A DNA stretch of 64,000 bases from Porticoccaceae bacterium (GTDB taxonomy: Bacteria; Pseudomonadota; Gammaproteobacteria; Pseudomonadales; Porticoccaceae): the NCBI GenBank assembly GCA_026005035.1, contig BPKH01000001.1:1-64000 (forward strand), given 5' to 3'. Within the stretch, counting starts at the first letter, position 1, and each line of letters opens with the position of its first letter. Of the stretch, positions 1 to 9,451 are shown piece by piece. The notes beneath the pieces are model-generated. The model was given only the letters and a program-made list of their open reading frames with translations, ran no database searches and had not been told where the DNA came from. A program made the position numbers and the translations under genes.

Positions 1-10
1 GCAAACAGCG

Positions 11-1058
11 ATGAACGAGCCCCTGCCCATCCTGGAGCTGGACCTCCCCCGCCCCCGCGGTCCGGTGGGCCCGCGCCGCCCCCACTCGGTGCGCCGCACG
101 GCCACCATCGACGTCACCTGGCCGCAGGGCCCCGAGAAACCGGCCCGCTTCCACGGCGTCGGCCGCGACGTCTACACCCCGCCCCAGGGCGGCGCGCCGC
201 AAATCCTGGCGCTGGACGAGTTGTGGGCCGACATCGACCGGGAGCGGGTGATCCGCGCCCTCTGGTCGCGCCCGGCGCGGCCCGGCCTCGCCCGGCTGGT
301 GGGCGCCCGGGGGGGCGGACACCTGCGGGCGGCTCTCCAGGAGGCCCTCCCCGAGGAGCGCCGAGCCGGCTCGCCGCTCTATCTGCTGGTGGACGACCTG
401 TCGGGCACCAGCCTGGTGTGCGCCTGGGCGCTCTATTCCAGCGGTGCGCTGCCCCCGCCCGCCGCCGCCTCCGAAGAGGAGCGGCAAGCGCTGCTCGCCC
501 AGCGGGAGGGGGTGTGCATCGGCTTTCGGCCGGGATCCAGCGCCCTGCGGGTCCCCCTGGGGGACCCGCTGGTGGTGCGCCAACGCACCGCCCAGGTGCC
601 CCCTCTGCCCCACCCCGACGATCCCGACGGCTGGCATCCCCTGGACGAGGACGTCCCCCTCTCCTTCCGCCGGGCGCGCTGCCTCGACCTGTGGCTCGAC
701 GAGGCAGGGCGACTAGCGGTGGAAGCCACCTTCCAGGACTCCTCGCCGCGTCCCGGCGGCGTCCGCGAGGCGATCCATGAATACGGGCTCTTCGCCCTCG
801 CCGACCCGGAATCGGGCGCCCTCCTCCACCTGGAGGCCACGCCCCACATTCTCCCCTTTCCCGAGTGTCCCGAACGCCATCGAGCGGCTGGATCGGCTGC
901 GCGGCGTGCCCCCTGGCGGAACTGCGCAGCGCGGTGCTGGAAACCTTCCCCCGAGTGGAGGGCTGCACCCACCTCAACGATTGCCTGCGCTCACTGGCCG
1001 AGGTACCGCGGCTGTTCGAGGCGCTGCGCGCCCGGGGGAAGCGGGGAGCCCCTGCTGA
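11..1058 (+). CDS. DUF2889 family protein (frameshifted in this sequence)
   Basis: Uncharacterised DUF2889-type protein. The first frame runs from the ATG at 11 to about position 870; the conserved C-terminal part (ending in a CTHLND motif followed by a short helix) continues in other frames. One extra C in each of the runs at 869-871 and 909-913 explains the breaks, and removing both joins an ECP-NAIERL sequence to the LAELRSAVLE segment. The true stop is unresolved: the TGA at 1056-1058 lies just before the next gene, but a further indel near the G run at 1034-1038 would be needed to reach it. Function unknown; it precedes the glutathione peroxidase gene on the same strand. Confidence 0.6.
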
Positions 1059-1091
1059 CCTCCGGTTTGCCCTACAGAGAACGACTTGGCC

Positions 1092-1572
1092 ATGGACAGC
1101 ATCCACGACTTTTCCGCCACCGATCTGCAAGGCGCACCGGTCCCCTTGTCCCGCTACGCCGGGCAAGTGCTGCTCATCGTCAACACCGCAAGCCGCTGCG
1201 GCTTCACGCCCCAGTACGCCGGGCTCGAAGCGCTGTGGCGCGACTACCGCGAGCGGGGCTTTGCCGTGCTGGGCTTTCCCTGTGATCAGTTCGCCCACCA
1301 GGAGCCGGGCAGCGAAGCGGAGATCAGCGTCTTTTGCGAGCGCAACTACGGGGTGAGTTTTCCCCTCTTCGCCAAGATCCGGGTCAACGGACCCGACGCG
1401 CACCCCCTGTTCGTCCACCTCAAGGAGCGAGCGCCCCGGTCTCTTGGGCAGCCGCGCCGTCAAGTGGAACTTCACCAAGTTTCTGGTGGATCGGCAGGGC
1501 CGGGTGGTGCGCCGTTTCGCCCCCCAGGTGACCCCGGAGCGGCTGCGCCCCCAGATCGAGGCCCTGCTCTAG
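1092..1572 (+). CDS. Glutathione peroxidase family (thiol peroxidase, BtuE-like), one frameshift
   Basis: Reduces hydroperoxides with glutathione or thioredoxin as reductant. The peroxidatic residue is cysteine in the motif TASRCGFT near residue 35, not selenocysteine; the active-site Gln lies in FPCDQF and the Trp/Asn pair in KWNF. The second half, from SRAVKWNF to the stop at 1570-1572, is in another frame; one surplus C in the run at 1434-1437 explains this. The repaired protein is 159 residues, normal for the family. ATG at 1092 is preferred over an in-frame TTG at 1086. It ends tail to tail with the transporter gene, overlapping by 4 nt. Confidence 0.9.
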
Positions 1573-2345
1573 AGTAAGGCTGCCGTTTCCGCCAACAGGA
1601 CGCCCACGGCGTAGGCGATGGCGGCCGCCAACCCCCCCACCGCGAGAGTTTCCAGGGCACCGCGGGCCAAGGGCTGATCGAGGAAGCGCGCCTTGGCACC
1701 ACCCACCACCAGAAAGGCCACCGCTGTCAGGGAGGCCCCCAACAGAAAGGGATGGGCGGCCGTGCCCAGACCGCACCAAGCCGCCAGGTAGGGCGCGATG
1801 GGAATGAGCCCCACCAGGCAGAAAGCGGCGAAGGTGGCCAGGGCGGCCCGCCAGGGGTCGTGGTCTTCCAGGGGCAGGCCCAGCTCCTCCTGGATCATGG
1901 TGTCCACCCAGCGCCTGCGATCGGCGGTGATCACTTCCACCACCTCTTCTAGGAGCTTCCCCTCGAACCCCTTGCGGGCAAAAATCTGCCGGATCTCTTC
2001 CACCTCCCCTTCCGGGTACTTGGCGATTTCGTCCAGTTCGCGCTCCCGCGCCTTGCGACGCAGCTCGTTCTCGGCCCGGGTGCCGAGGAAATTGCTGGCC
2101 GCCATGCTGAACCCGTCGGCCAGCAGGTTGGCGAGCCCCAGCACGATCACCACCCCCGCTGGCAGGCGCGCGCCGGCCACCCCGGCCACCACCGCGAAGG
2201 TGGTCACCGCGCCGTCGATGGCCCCGTAGATGAAATCCTTGAGGTAGACCGACTCCGGCCCCCGCTGCAGTCGCCGGGCGATCTGGGCCGGCGTGTGGGT
2301 GGCCCGGTAGACTTCCCTGCTGTACTTGCGCGTGATCCGATTCAT
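1569..2345 (-). CDS. VIT1/CCC1 family Fe2+/Mn2+ transporter
   Basis: Integral membrane protein of 258 residues from the VIT/CCC1 family, which moves ferrous iron or manganese out of the cytosol. Seen here: a first membrane segment with [16 protein letters not shown], a second with [13 protein letters not shown], a charged cytoplasmic stretch at about residues 90-165 rich in Glu/Arg (the metal-binding domain position in the family), and three more hydrophobic segments at the C-terminus. The family has five membrane helices, which matches. The Fur-linked bfr/bfd pair lies 3 kb away, so iron handling is plausible, but metal specificity cannot be read from sequence. Confidence 0.85.
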   Translation of the reverse strand: MNRITRKYSREVYRATHTPAQIARRLQRGPESVYLKDFIYGAIDGAVTTFAVVAGVAGARLPAGVVIVLGLANLLADGFSMAASNFLGTRAENELRRKARERELDEIAKYPEGEVEEIRQIFARKGFEGKLLEEVVEVITADRRRWVDTMIQEELGLPLEDHDPWRAALATFAAFCLVGLIPIAPYLAAWCGLGTAAHPFLLGASLTAVAFLVVGGAKARFLDQPLARGALETLAVGGLAAAIAYAVGVLLAETAALL

Positions 2346-2469
2346 GCCGCCGGCCGCTCCGCCGCCCCCTCCGGGCCATCATACCCCCTGGCACGGCCGG
2401 CCCCAAGGCGGCGGGACTGCCCAGGAGGAGCGCTTTCCGGTATCCTGCGCGCCGGCCTCTGGGAACGCC

Positions 2470-2995
2470 ATGGAAACCCGCGTCGGTCTCTTTTACGGAT
2501 CCACCACCTGTTTCACCGAGATCGTCGCCGAGAAGCTGCGCGATCTCCTGGCCCCGGTGCGCGTGGAACTCCACAATGTGGCCGACACTCCCCCTCTCCC
2601 GGATGAAGGAATACCCCTTTCTCATCCTGGGCATCCCCACCTGGGATTACGGGGAGCTCCAGGAAGACTGGGAGGCGCGGTGGTCGGAGCTCGAGGAGCT
2701 CGACCTCACCGGCCACACGGTGGCCCTCTACGGCCTCGGCGACCAGCTCGGCTATCCCCAGTGGTTCCAAGACGCCATGGGCCTGCTCTGGGCGCAAGTC
2801 GCGTCCCGCGGCGCCCGCACCGTCGGCCGCTGGCCGGCGGCGGGCTACCGCTTCACCGCATCCCGGGCGCTGGCCCCCGACGGCCACCACTTCGTCGGCC
2901 TCGCCCTCGACGAAGAGAACGAATTCGAGCTCACCGACCGGCGCCTGGCCGATTGGTGCGCGCAACTGCGGGTGGAATTCCCGCTGCCGCAGTGA
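2470..2995 (+). CDS. Flavodoxin (long-chain, FldA/FldB-like), one frameshift
   Basis: FMN-binding electron carrier of the cytoplasm. The N-terminus [17 protein letters not shown] is the phosphate-binding loop of flavodoxins; later motifs are GIPTWDYGE and [14 protein letters not shown], the latter in the FMN-contacting 90s-loop region, and the long-chain insertion is present (repaired length 174 residues). A surplus C in the run at 2590-2594 moves the frame between VADTP and LSRMKEYPF. The stop (2993-2995) overlaps the GTG start of mnmC, so the two genes are probably co-translated. Confidence 0.9.
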
Positions 2996-5056
2996 GCCGG
3001 CAACCCCCGACCATCGAGCCCGCCCAGCTGGAATGGGAGCACGCCCTTCCCCGCTCGCGCCGCTACGGGGATCTCTACTTTTCCCCGCGAGGGGGGGCTC
3101 GCGGAAGCTCGCCACGTCTTCTTGGACGGCAACGATTTGCCGGCTCGCTTCGCCGGGCGGCAAGGCGATTTTCGCATCGGCGAAGTGGGCTTCGGCACCG
3201 GACTCAACTTTCTTGCCGCCGCACACCTGTGGCTGCGGGAGGCGCGCGGCGGCGTCCTCCACTATCTGGCGGTGGAGCGCCATCCCCCTGGAGGCGCCCT
3301 GCGCCGCCCGAGCCCTCTCCGCCTGGCCGGAGCTCGCCCCCCTGGCCGACGAGCTGCTCGCCGCCTGGCCTCCGCTCCTCGCCGGCGTCCACCGCCGCTG
3401 GCTCTATGGGGGCCGCGTCTGCTTGACGCTGGTGTGGGACGATGCCACCCTCGGCCTTGGCCGCATGCTGCCCACCGATCACCCCCACTTCGTGGGAGCG
3501 GCGCGCCCCCCCCGTGGACGCCTGGTTCCTGGACGGATTCGCCCCCCAGCGCAACCCCGACTTGTGGCATCCGCAGCTCTACGCTCTGGTGGCCGCCTGG
3601 TCGCGGCCGGGCACCACGGTGGCCACCTTCACCGTCGCCCGCGCCGTGCGCGAGGGCCTTGCCGCCGCCGGCTTCGTCCTGGCCAAGCGACCCGGCTTCG
3701 GGCGCAAGCGGGAGTGCCTGCACGGCCGCTTCGCGGGACCCGGTCCGCAACTCGCCGCCGGTCGCACCGCCACCCCCTGGCACCTGACCCTCGACCGCCG
3801 CCCCTCCGGCCGCTCGGTGGCGGTGATCGGTGGGGGCATCGCCGGCTGCGCGGTGGCCGCCGCGCTGCGCCGGCGCGGCTTCGCGGTGACCCTCTACGAG
3901 CGCCACGGAAAGCCCGCCCGCGAGGCTTCGGGCAATCCCCAGGGCTCCCTCCACGGCAGGTTGTCGGCGACGGCCGCCCCCCTGCCGCTCTTCGTGCTCC
4001 ACGCCCTGGCCCATGCGGCGGCGTTCTACCGCCGCCTGTGGCTGGCCGGGGCGGGCGATCCCTGCGGGGTCTTGCTGCTGGCCGCAAGCGAAGAGGAGGC
4101 GCACCGGCAAGAGGCGCTCGCCGCCCACTTCGCCCCTGCCGCGACCTTCCTGCGCGCCGTCGGCAATCCGGAGCTGCGCCAGATCGCCGGGGGTACCGCT
4201 CGCCGCGCCGGCCGCCCTCTTTCTCCCCACCCTGGGCTGGGTGGATCCCCCCGCCGTGTGCCGCGCCCTCGCCGCCGACCTCCCCCTGGTGCCCGCCGCG
4301 GTGGCCCGGCTGGCCGCCGACCCCAACGGCGGCTGGTTGTTACAGGACGAGAGGGGGACCCCGGTGGGGCGAGCGGACCAGGTGGTGGTGGCCGCCGGTC
4401 TCGCCAGCGCCTCGTTGCTCCTCTCCCGCTGTCCGCTGCCCCTGCGGGCGGCCCGCGGGCAGATCAGCCTGCTGCCCGCCACCGGGCGCAACCTGCCCCG
4501 AGTGGTGTTGTGCGGGCGCGCCTACCTCATTCCGCCCACCGGCGGCCGCGCCACCCTGGGCGCCACCTACGATCGGGACGACCTCGACACGCAACCGCGC
4601 GCCGTGGACCACCGCCGCAACCTGGCGGCCCTGGCGGCCACCGATCCCCAGCTTGGGGCGCTGGCCGCCGAGTTCGACCCCAACGCGCTCGCGGGGCGCG
4701 CCGCCCTTCGCGCCACCACCCCCGACCACCTGCCCCTGGTGGGGCCGGTGCCCGACCCGGCGACCCTGGGCGCGCGCTTCGCCGCATTGCGCCGCAATGC
4801 CCGCCGCCGTCTCGATCTCTGCGGAGCGAGCCTCCCCGGCCTGTGGCTCGCCACGGGTTTCGGTTCCCGCGGCCTGAGCTACGCGCCCCTCGCCGCCGAG
4901 CTGCTCGCCGACCGGATGGCCGGCGAGGTGCCGCCGCTGCCGGCGGAGCTCGTCGCCGCCCTCGATCCGGCGCGCTTTTGGGTGCGCGCGCTGCAGCGCG
5001 GGAAGGAGGTCACTTCATGGACTGGAGATAGTTCTCCCGCCCGAGCTGTTCGATGA
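2992..5056 (+). CDS. mnmC: Bifunctional tRNA wobble-uridine modification enzyme MnmC (four frameshifts)
   Basis: Converts cmnm5(s2)U34 to nm5 and then mnm5(s2)U34 in tRNA. The N-terminal domain is a SAM-dependent methyltransferase ([11 protein letters not shown] glycine loop, [10 protein letters not shown] motif); the C-terminal domain is a FAD oxidoreductase with the dinucleotide motif [12 protein letters not shown]. Surplus bases in homopolymers at 3091-3097 (G7), 3284-3288 (C5), 3506-3513 (C8) and 4189-4193 (G5) break the frame; deleting one base at each gives a continuous protein of 686 residues, close to the 668 of E. coli. The GTG start overlaps the flavodoxin stop as GTGA. The 3' end overlaps bfr on the other strand by 47 nt. 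Confidence 0.93.
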
Positions 5057-5474
5057 GGCCGAGCTGCGTCTCCAGCCAGTCGACGTGCTCTTCTTCACTT
5101 TCCAGAATGGCCTCGAGCAGTTCGCGGGACACGTAGTCGGCCACCTGCTCGCAGTGGGCGATTCCCTCCCGCAACAGGGGCATGGCTTCGAGCTCCAGGC
5201 GCAGGTCACAGCGCAACACTTCCACCGGGTCTTCGCCCACGTAGAGCTTGCCCAGATCCTGCAGGTTGGGCAGCCCTTCCAGGAAGAGGATCCGCTCGAT
5301 CAGTCGGTCGGCGTGCTTCATCTCGTCGATGGATTCCTCGTACTCCTTGTGGGCCAGCTTCTCCAGCCCCCAGTTGCGGCACATCCGCGAGTGGAGGAAG
5401 TATTGGTTGATGGCGGTCAGTTCGTTCTTCAGCACCCGGTTCAGGTACTCGATGACCTTGGCGTCCCCTTTCAT
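5010..5474 (-). CDS. bfr: Bacterioferritin
   Basis: Iron-storage protein forming 24-mers with heme at dimer interfaces. All ferroxidase ligands seen in E. coli Bfr are present: Glu in NELTAINQY, Glu and His in DEMKH, Glu in RLELEA, Glu and His in EEEHVDW. The Met of DEMKH is the heme ligand. The protein is 154 residues, normal length. ATG at 5474 is chosen because GAGGAG lies 6 nt upstream and MKGD is the family start; a longer in-frame extension has no support. Divergent from bfd across a Fur box. Confidence 0.96.
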   Translation of the reverse strand: MKGDAKVIEYLNRVLKNELTAINQYFLHSRMCRNWGLEKLAHKEYEESIDEMKHADRLIERILFLEGLPNLQDLGKLYVGEDPVEVLRCDLRLELEAMPLLREGIAHCEQVADYVSRELLEAILESEEEHVDWLETQLGLIEQLGRENYLQSMK

Positions 5475-5553
5475 GGTGTTCTCCTCGAAGATGGCGGCCC
5501 ACAAGGCCATTCTAGCACCCCGGCGGGGGAGCGCTCCGCCCCCTGAACGGTGT

Positions 5554-5573
5554 TGACAATCATTCTCATTTGC
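5554..5573. promoter_or_regulatory. Probable Fur box between bfr and bfd
   Basis: Read on the minus strand, AAATGAGAATGATTGTCA resembles the Fur 19-mer (GATAATGATAATCATTATC) and stands out as AT-rich in a GC-rich region. It lies between the divergent bfr and bfd starts and overlaps a TTGACA hexamer at 5553-5558 facing bfd, so iron-loaded Fur would be expected to block bfd. The direction of the effect on bfr cannot be read from the sequence. Confidence 0.75.
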
Positions 5574-5611
5574 GGGAGACTGGATTCAGCCTCACCAGGA
5601 GCAACCCGAGC

Positions 5612-5797
5612 ATGTACGTGTGCGTCTGCAACGGCGTCACCGAACGCCAGATCCGCCAAGAAGTGGCGGCGGGCGCTCGCCGGCTCGAAGACCTGCAGGA
5701 CCGGCTGAGTGTCGCCACCTGCTGCGGGCAGTGCCGCGACTACGCCCTGGAACTCCTGGAGCGGGAGCTGGCGGGACGACTCGCGGTGGCAGTCTGA
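5612..5797 (+). CDS. bfd: Bacterioferritin-associated ferredoxin
   Basis: Small [2Fe-2S] protein that reduces the Bfr heme to release stored iron. The four cluster cysteines follow the Bfd pattern: CVC near the N-terminus and CCGQC about 32 residues later. The product is 61 residues, as expected. It is divergent from bfr with a Fur-type site between them, the usual arrangement for iron mobilisation under starvation. The 3' end overlaps pyrD on the opposite strand by 58 nt. Confidence 0.95.
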   Translation: MYVCVCNGVTERQIRQEVAAGARRLEDLQDRLSVATCCGQCRDYALELLERELAGRLAVAV

Positions 5798-6819
5798 CCG
5801 TTCCGCGCCGCGGCGAGTGCGGCCGCCACCTCGTGCACCAGGCGCGGACCGCGATAGACCAAGCCGGTGTAGAGCTGCACCAGGTCCGCTCCCGCGGCCA
5901 GCTTCTCCACCGCCGCCTCCGGTCCGTCGATCCCCCCCACCGCCACGATGGCCAGCTCGCCGCTGAGCTCCTCGGCCAGGATCCGCACCACTTCAGTGGA
6001 CCGCCGGCGAAGCGGCCGACCGCTCAGGCCGCCCGCCTCCCCGGCCAGGGGATGCCGCTCGCAGCCGGGCCGCGCCAAGGTGGTGTTGGTGGCGATCACC
6101 CCGTCCACCCCCGCTTCCCGCAGTCGCCGGGCGATGCGCCGCACCGCTTCATCGGCGAGGTCGGGGGCGATCTTCACCGCCAGGGGCACCCGCCGACCCC
6201 GCGCCGCGTCCAGGCGGCGCAGGCGGGCGGTCAGGGCCTCGAGCAGGGCCGCCAGCTGGTCCTCCTCTTGAAGGGCGCGCAACCCCGGGGTATTGGGCGA
6301 GGAGAGGTTGACGGCCACGTAATCGGCCACCGCGTGGACCCGCTCCAGGCAGTAGAGGTAGTCCTCCACCGCCCGCTCCAGCGGGGTGTCGCGGTTTTTG
6401 CCGATGTTCACCCCCACCGGCACGCCCGCGCGCCGGCGCGCCAGGCGCGCGGCGAGGGCCTCCACGCCGCGGTTGTTGAACCCCATGCGGTTGATCAGCG
6501 CCTCGGCCTCGGGCAGGCGGAATAGGCGGGGGGGTGGGTTGCCGGGCTGGGGCCGCGGCGTCACCGTGCCGACCTCGACAAAACCAAACCCCAGCGCGGC
6601 AAGCGCCGCCACCTGCTCGGCGTCCTTGTCGAAGCCCGCCGCCAGGCCCACGGGGTTGGGAAAGGTGAGACCCATGGCGACCACCGGCGCGGCCGTAGGA
6701 GGCGCCGCGAGCGCCTTGAGAATCCCGGTGCGGTGCGCCGCGCCCAGGAGATCGAGCGCCAAGCGGTGCGCGGTCTCGGGCGGCAAGCGAAAGAGCAGGG
6801 GGCGAAGGAGTGGGTACAT
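5740..6819 (-). CDS. pyrD: Dihydroorotate dehydrogenase (quinone), class 2
   Basis: Oxidises dihydroorotate to orotate with FMN and passes electrons to quinone; fourth step of pyrimidine synthesis, at the inner face of the membrane. Class 2 is shown by the N-terminal helix region (MYPLLRPLLFRLPPE), the NRMGFNN loop, and the catalytic Ser in NLSSPNTPGLR. About 359 residues. ATG at 6819 is chosen because class 2 enzymes begin with this M-Y-P pattern; an in-frame ATG at 6831 is possible. The C-terminus is extended by a Ser/Arg-rich tail over the bfd 3' end. No evident operon partner. Confidence 0.95.
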   Translation of the reverse strand: MYPLLRPLLFRLPPETAHRLALDLLGAAHRTGILKALAAPPTAAPVVAMGLTFPNPVGLAAGFDKDAEQVAALAALGFGFVEVGTVTPRPQPGNPPPRLFRLPEAEALINRMGFNNRGVEALAARLARRRAGVPVGVNIGKNRDTPLERAVEDYLYCLERVHAVADYVAVNLSSPNTPGLRALQEEDQLAALLEALTARLRRLDAARGRRVPLAVKIAPDLADEAVRRIARRLREAGVDGVIATNTTLARPGCERHPLAGEAGGLSGRPLRRRSTEVVRILAEELSGELAIVAVGGIDGPEAAVEKLAAGADLVQLYTGLVYRGPRLVHEVAAALAAARNGQTATASRPASSRSRSSRA

Positions 6820-6971
6820 GAATGGCAACATCCCGATTGGCCGAGATCGCCGCGGCGCGGTGCGCAATCCCCGTTCGCACCGCGCGGCGGCGCCATTTTC
6901 GGGCCCCCTCGGGCGCCGTGCAAGGTCGATTTTCCCCTATCGCCGCAGGTGCCCCCACGCCCCGCCGGAGC

Positions 6972-7004
6972 ACTCAAAAGAAACGGGGGGCAACGCACCC
7001 CCCG
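6972..7004 (-). terminator. Intrinsic terminator downstream of the coiled-coil gene pair
   Basis: A perfect 7-bp stem (C plus six G, 6984-6990, against 6998-7004) with a 7-nt loop is followed on the minus strand by TTTCTTTTGAG. It sits about 80 nt after the stop of the gene ending at 7085. The rest of the 265-bp gap between 6820 and 7084 holds nothing else recognised. Confidence 0.7.
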
Positions 7005-7084
7005 CGAGGACAGAGGTAGAAGCGTGGCGCGTGCGGCCACTTGCGCAATTTGCCGAGCGCAGGGTAAGCCCGCCTTGACGGCGA

Positions 7085-8521
7085 TCAAGAGTCCGGGAAC
7101 TTGGCGAAGGGGTGCTGTTTCTTGAGCGCCTCGACCGTTTGTGCAAGGCGGTCGAGGCGCGCCTCCAGGTTCGCCGCCTCGCCGCTGTCGCCGCCGGCCA
7201 GGTCCGCCCGCAGAGCGGCGAGCGCCACGTCCAACGCCTCAAACCGGGTTGCGGCGCGGCGCTCTGCTTCCGCGAGGGAGCGGGCCAAAGCAGTGTACCG
7301 CGCCTCCAAAGCGGCAAGGGTTTCCCCCAGATCCTGGGTGCCGGCACCGGCAGGCGCCTCGCTCGCCGACGCCCGCCGCAGAGCCGCCAGTTGGCGCTGC
7401 ACCTCGGAGACTCGATCGGCCAGGCGCGCGAGCGCCTCCGCCGAAGGGCGCGCCGCAAGCTCGCGCTCAAGGGCGGCGAGGCGCGCCTCCCAGGGCGCGG
7501 CGGCAGGCCCTTCCCCCGCGGCCACCTGCCGCACCTGTTCCATCGCTCCTTCCAGGGCGCGGACCCGCTCCGAGAGCTCCGCCAGCTGGGCGGCGGACTC
7601 TCGCCGTTCCGCGACGGCCCGCTCCAGGGCGGCGAAGCGCTCCGCCAGCGCCTCCCGCGGTTGTGCCTCGCCGAGCTCGGCGAGGCGGGTGTGGGCGCTC
7701 GCCAATTCCGCGGCCAAGCGATCCACCTCGGTCCGCGTGGCGCTCCCCTCGAGACGTCCCTCGACGGCGGCGAGCTGGGCCTCCTGCTCGTCGAGCCGCC
7801 GCCGGAGCTGGTCGACGAGAGGCGCCATCTGGGCCAACCGATCCTCCCTCTCGCCCGCCGACTTCGCCGCCGCCGCAACGTCCGCCTGCCGCTCCGCAAC
7901 CGTCTGCTCCAGGGCGGCCAGGCGATCCGCCAGGGCCTCCTCCGGCTGGGCGTCGGCGAGCTCGGCGAGGCGGGTGCGGACGCTTGCCAGCTCCTCGGCC
8001 AGCCGCTCCACCTCCTTGTCTGAGGCCCGCTCTGCGAGGCGGGCCTCGAGGGCACCGAGCTCGCCCCGCAACCGCTCGATGGCCTGCTGGTTGGTCTGGG
8101 CGTAGTGGAGAAGGCTGCCTTCCAGTTCCGGATCGAGCTTGGAGAGGGTCTCCGCCACCATTTGGCGCATGGTGTCGAGCTCGCGGCGCTGGTCGGCGAG
8201 GCTTGCTCGCAGTTGCGCCACCTCAGCCGACACGCCGGAGGTGCCCGCCTCCGCCGCCTCGTCCTGGAGCTTTTCCCGGGACAAACCCGACTGCTCCGCG
8301 GAGGAAGCGGCGAGCTGTTCCTGGAGGCCCCGCAGTTCGCGCACCAGGCGCGCCACTTCCTCGTCCTGTCCGCCACTGCGCCCCAGAACCACCCCCACCG
8401 CCAACCCCACCAGCAGGGTGACACCCACCGCCCAGGGCAGGGGCACGGGCAAGAGGCCGCGGCGGGGAGCATCACCCCCCCGATCGATCCGCTCGGCGGG
8501 TTCCGGCACGATGGGCTCCAT
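7085..8521 (-). CDS. Single-pass membrane protein with a long coiled coil and C-terminal QHPF motif
   Basis: Not a recognised family. The 478-residue protein begins with an acidic/basic cytoplasmic stretch, has one hydrophobic segment at about residues 24-46 (PWAVGVTLLVGLAVGVVLG) and then about 400 residues of Ala/Glu/Leu/Arg heptad sequence typical of a long coiled coil. Two near-identical units of about 45 residues (ELASVRTRLAELADAQ and ELASAHTRLAELGEAQ) repeat about 95 residues apart. The C-terminus is LKKQHPFAKFPDS, close to the end of the upstream neighbour. ATG at 8521 has GGAGG upstream. It lies 26 nt after the upstream gene and ends before an intrinsic terminator, so the two form one unit. 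A scaffold or envelope-spanning role is only a guess. Confidence 0.75.
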   Translation of the reverse strand: MEPIVPEPAERIDRGGDAPRRGLLPVPLPWAVGVTLLVGLAVGVVLGRSGGQDEEVARLVRELRGLQEQLAASSAEQSGLSREKLQDEAAEAGTSGVSAEVAQLRASLADQRRELDTMRQMVAETLSKLDPELEGSLLHYAQTNQQAIERLRGELGALEARLAERASDKEVERLAEELASVRTRLAELADAQPEEALADRLAALEQTVAERQADVAAAAKSAGEREDRLAQMAPLVDQLRRRLDEQEAQLAAVEGRLEGSATRTEVDRLAAELASAHTRLAELGEAQPREALAERFAALERAVAERRESAAQLAELSERVRALEGAMEQVRQVAAGEGPAAAPWEARLAALERELAARPSAEALARLADRVSEVQRQLAALRRASASEAPAGAGTQDLGETLAALEARYTALARSLAEAERRAATRFEALDVALAALRADLAGGDSGEAANLEARLDRLAQTVEALKKQHPFAKFPDS

Positions 8522-8547
8522 GGCTCCTCCCTCCCCTCTCCCTTCCT

Positions 8548-9369
8548 TCAGGGAATCTTCAAAAAGGGGTGCTGGCTTCGCAGCGCCCGAATGACCTTTT
8601 GCATCTCTTGGATCTCGCGGGGATCGACCCGCTGTTCCAGGACGTCGAGCCTCTTCTGCACATCCTCGAGAGATCGCCCCACCCCGGCGATCCGCTCGCC
8701 GAGATCTTCTCCGCGGACCGCGGCTTCCTCCAAAGCGGCGACCCTCGCCGCGAGCTCCAAGAACGGCCGCGCCTCGGGATCCACCGCGGTGGCGGCGAAC
8801 TCTTCGGGAGCTGCGACACGCAGGCGCTCCAGGCGCTCGGCGAGCTCGGCGAGGCGCCTTTCGATCTCCTCCCGCCAGGCGAGGTCGGCGACCCCGCCGG
8901 CCGCCGCGGGATGGACCACCTGGAACAGGGAATTGCCGTTGAGGTCGTAGTGGATCTCGCTGACCAACCAGCGGTCCTCCACCCGGTAGAAATACAGATA
9001 CCAGGCGATGGCGGAGCGCTGGTACTTCACCAGGTAGGTGAGGCGCAAGAGCGACCGCCCCAACGCCTCCTCGGCCACCTGTTCGACGCCCACGGCGGGG
9101 CCGAAATGCTGGATCACCTCCACCAGCCTGCGCTCGTAGTCGGCGGCAAAGGCATCGATCCGCTCGGGCGGCAGGACGGTGTTGTCCCGCAGACGCCGCC
9201 AGGCCTGGCGGAGTTTGCCGCGGCTGACGTCGAGCATCACCCGCTGGGCGAAGGCGACCGCCTGCTCGCCGCTGGCGAGCGGCTCGGGTGCGGCTTCCGC
9301 GAGCAGGCTCGCCAGGGCGGCGGCGAACAGGACGCCGGCGAGGAGCCCTCTCTCGGCGCACTTTTTCAT
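8548..9369 (-). CDS. Exported protein with N-terminal domain, coiled coil and C-terminal QHPF motif
   Basis: Unrecognised 273-residue protein with a typical Sec signal peptide (MKKCAERG, then a hydrophobic core ending near AEAA). Residues 30-155 form a compact mixed alpha/beta region rich in Tyr/Trp (KYQRSAIAWYLYFYRVEDRWLVSEIHYDL), reminiscent of small NTF2-like or Tol-type periplasmic domains, though no family is claimed. From about residue 165 the sequence turns to heptad-like helix. It ends with LRSQHPFLKIP, the motif shared with the next gene. The pairing and shared tail suggest that both proteins work together or are recognised by the same partner. Confidence 0.75.
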   Translation of the reverse strand: MKKCAERGLLAGVLFAAALASLLAEAAPEPLASGEQAVAFAQRVMLDVSRGKLRQAWRRLRDNTVLPPERIDAFAADYERRLVEVIQHFGPAVGVEQVAEEALGRSLLRLTYLVKYQRSAIAWYLYFYRVEDRWLVSEIHYDLNGNSLFQVVHPAAAGGVADLAWREEIERRLAELAERLERLRVAAPEEFAATAVDPEARPFLELAARVAALEEAAVRGEDLGERIAGVGRSLEDVQKRLDVLEQRVDPREIQEMQKVIRALRSQHPFLKIP

Positions 9370-9451
9370 GGTGGCGGCCGCTCCGCTTCGGCGTCGGCTG
9401 GGGTGCGCGACGCCTTTTCGGCGATTGTATACCAGCCCTCCGTGAGGGTTG

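Noticed and set aside
114-1478. A 454-codon minus-strand frame over the DUF2889 and GPx genes
   Set aside because: Low-complexity Arg/Gly/Pro translation, antisense to recognisable protein families. Shadow frame.
2992-5056. Programmed frameshifting in mnmC
   Set aside because: Four shifts in one gene, all insertions in homopolymers, and the same pattern in asd and fimV, fit sequencing error better than recoding.
4980-5056. An earlier true end for mnmC before the bfr overlap
   Set aside because: The frame stays open to 5056 with no stop before it; a short tail-to-tail overlap with bfr is plausible and no homopolymer error is obvious there.
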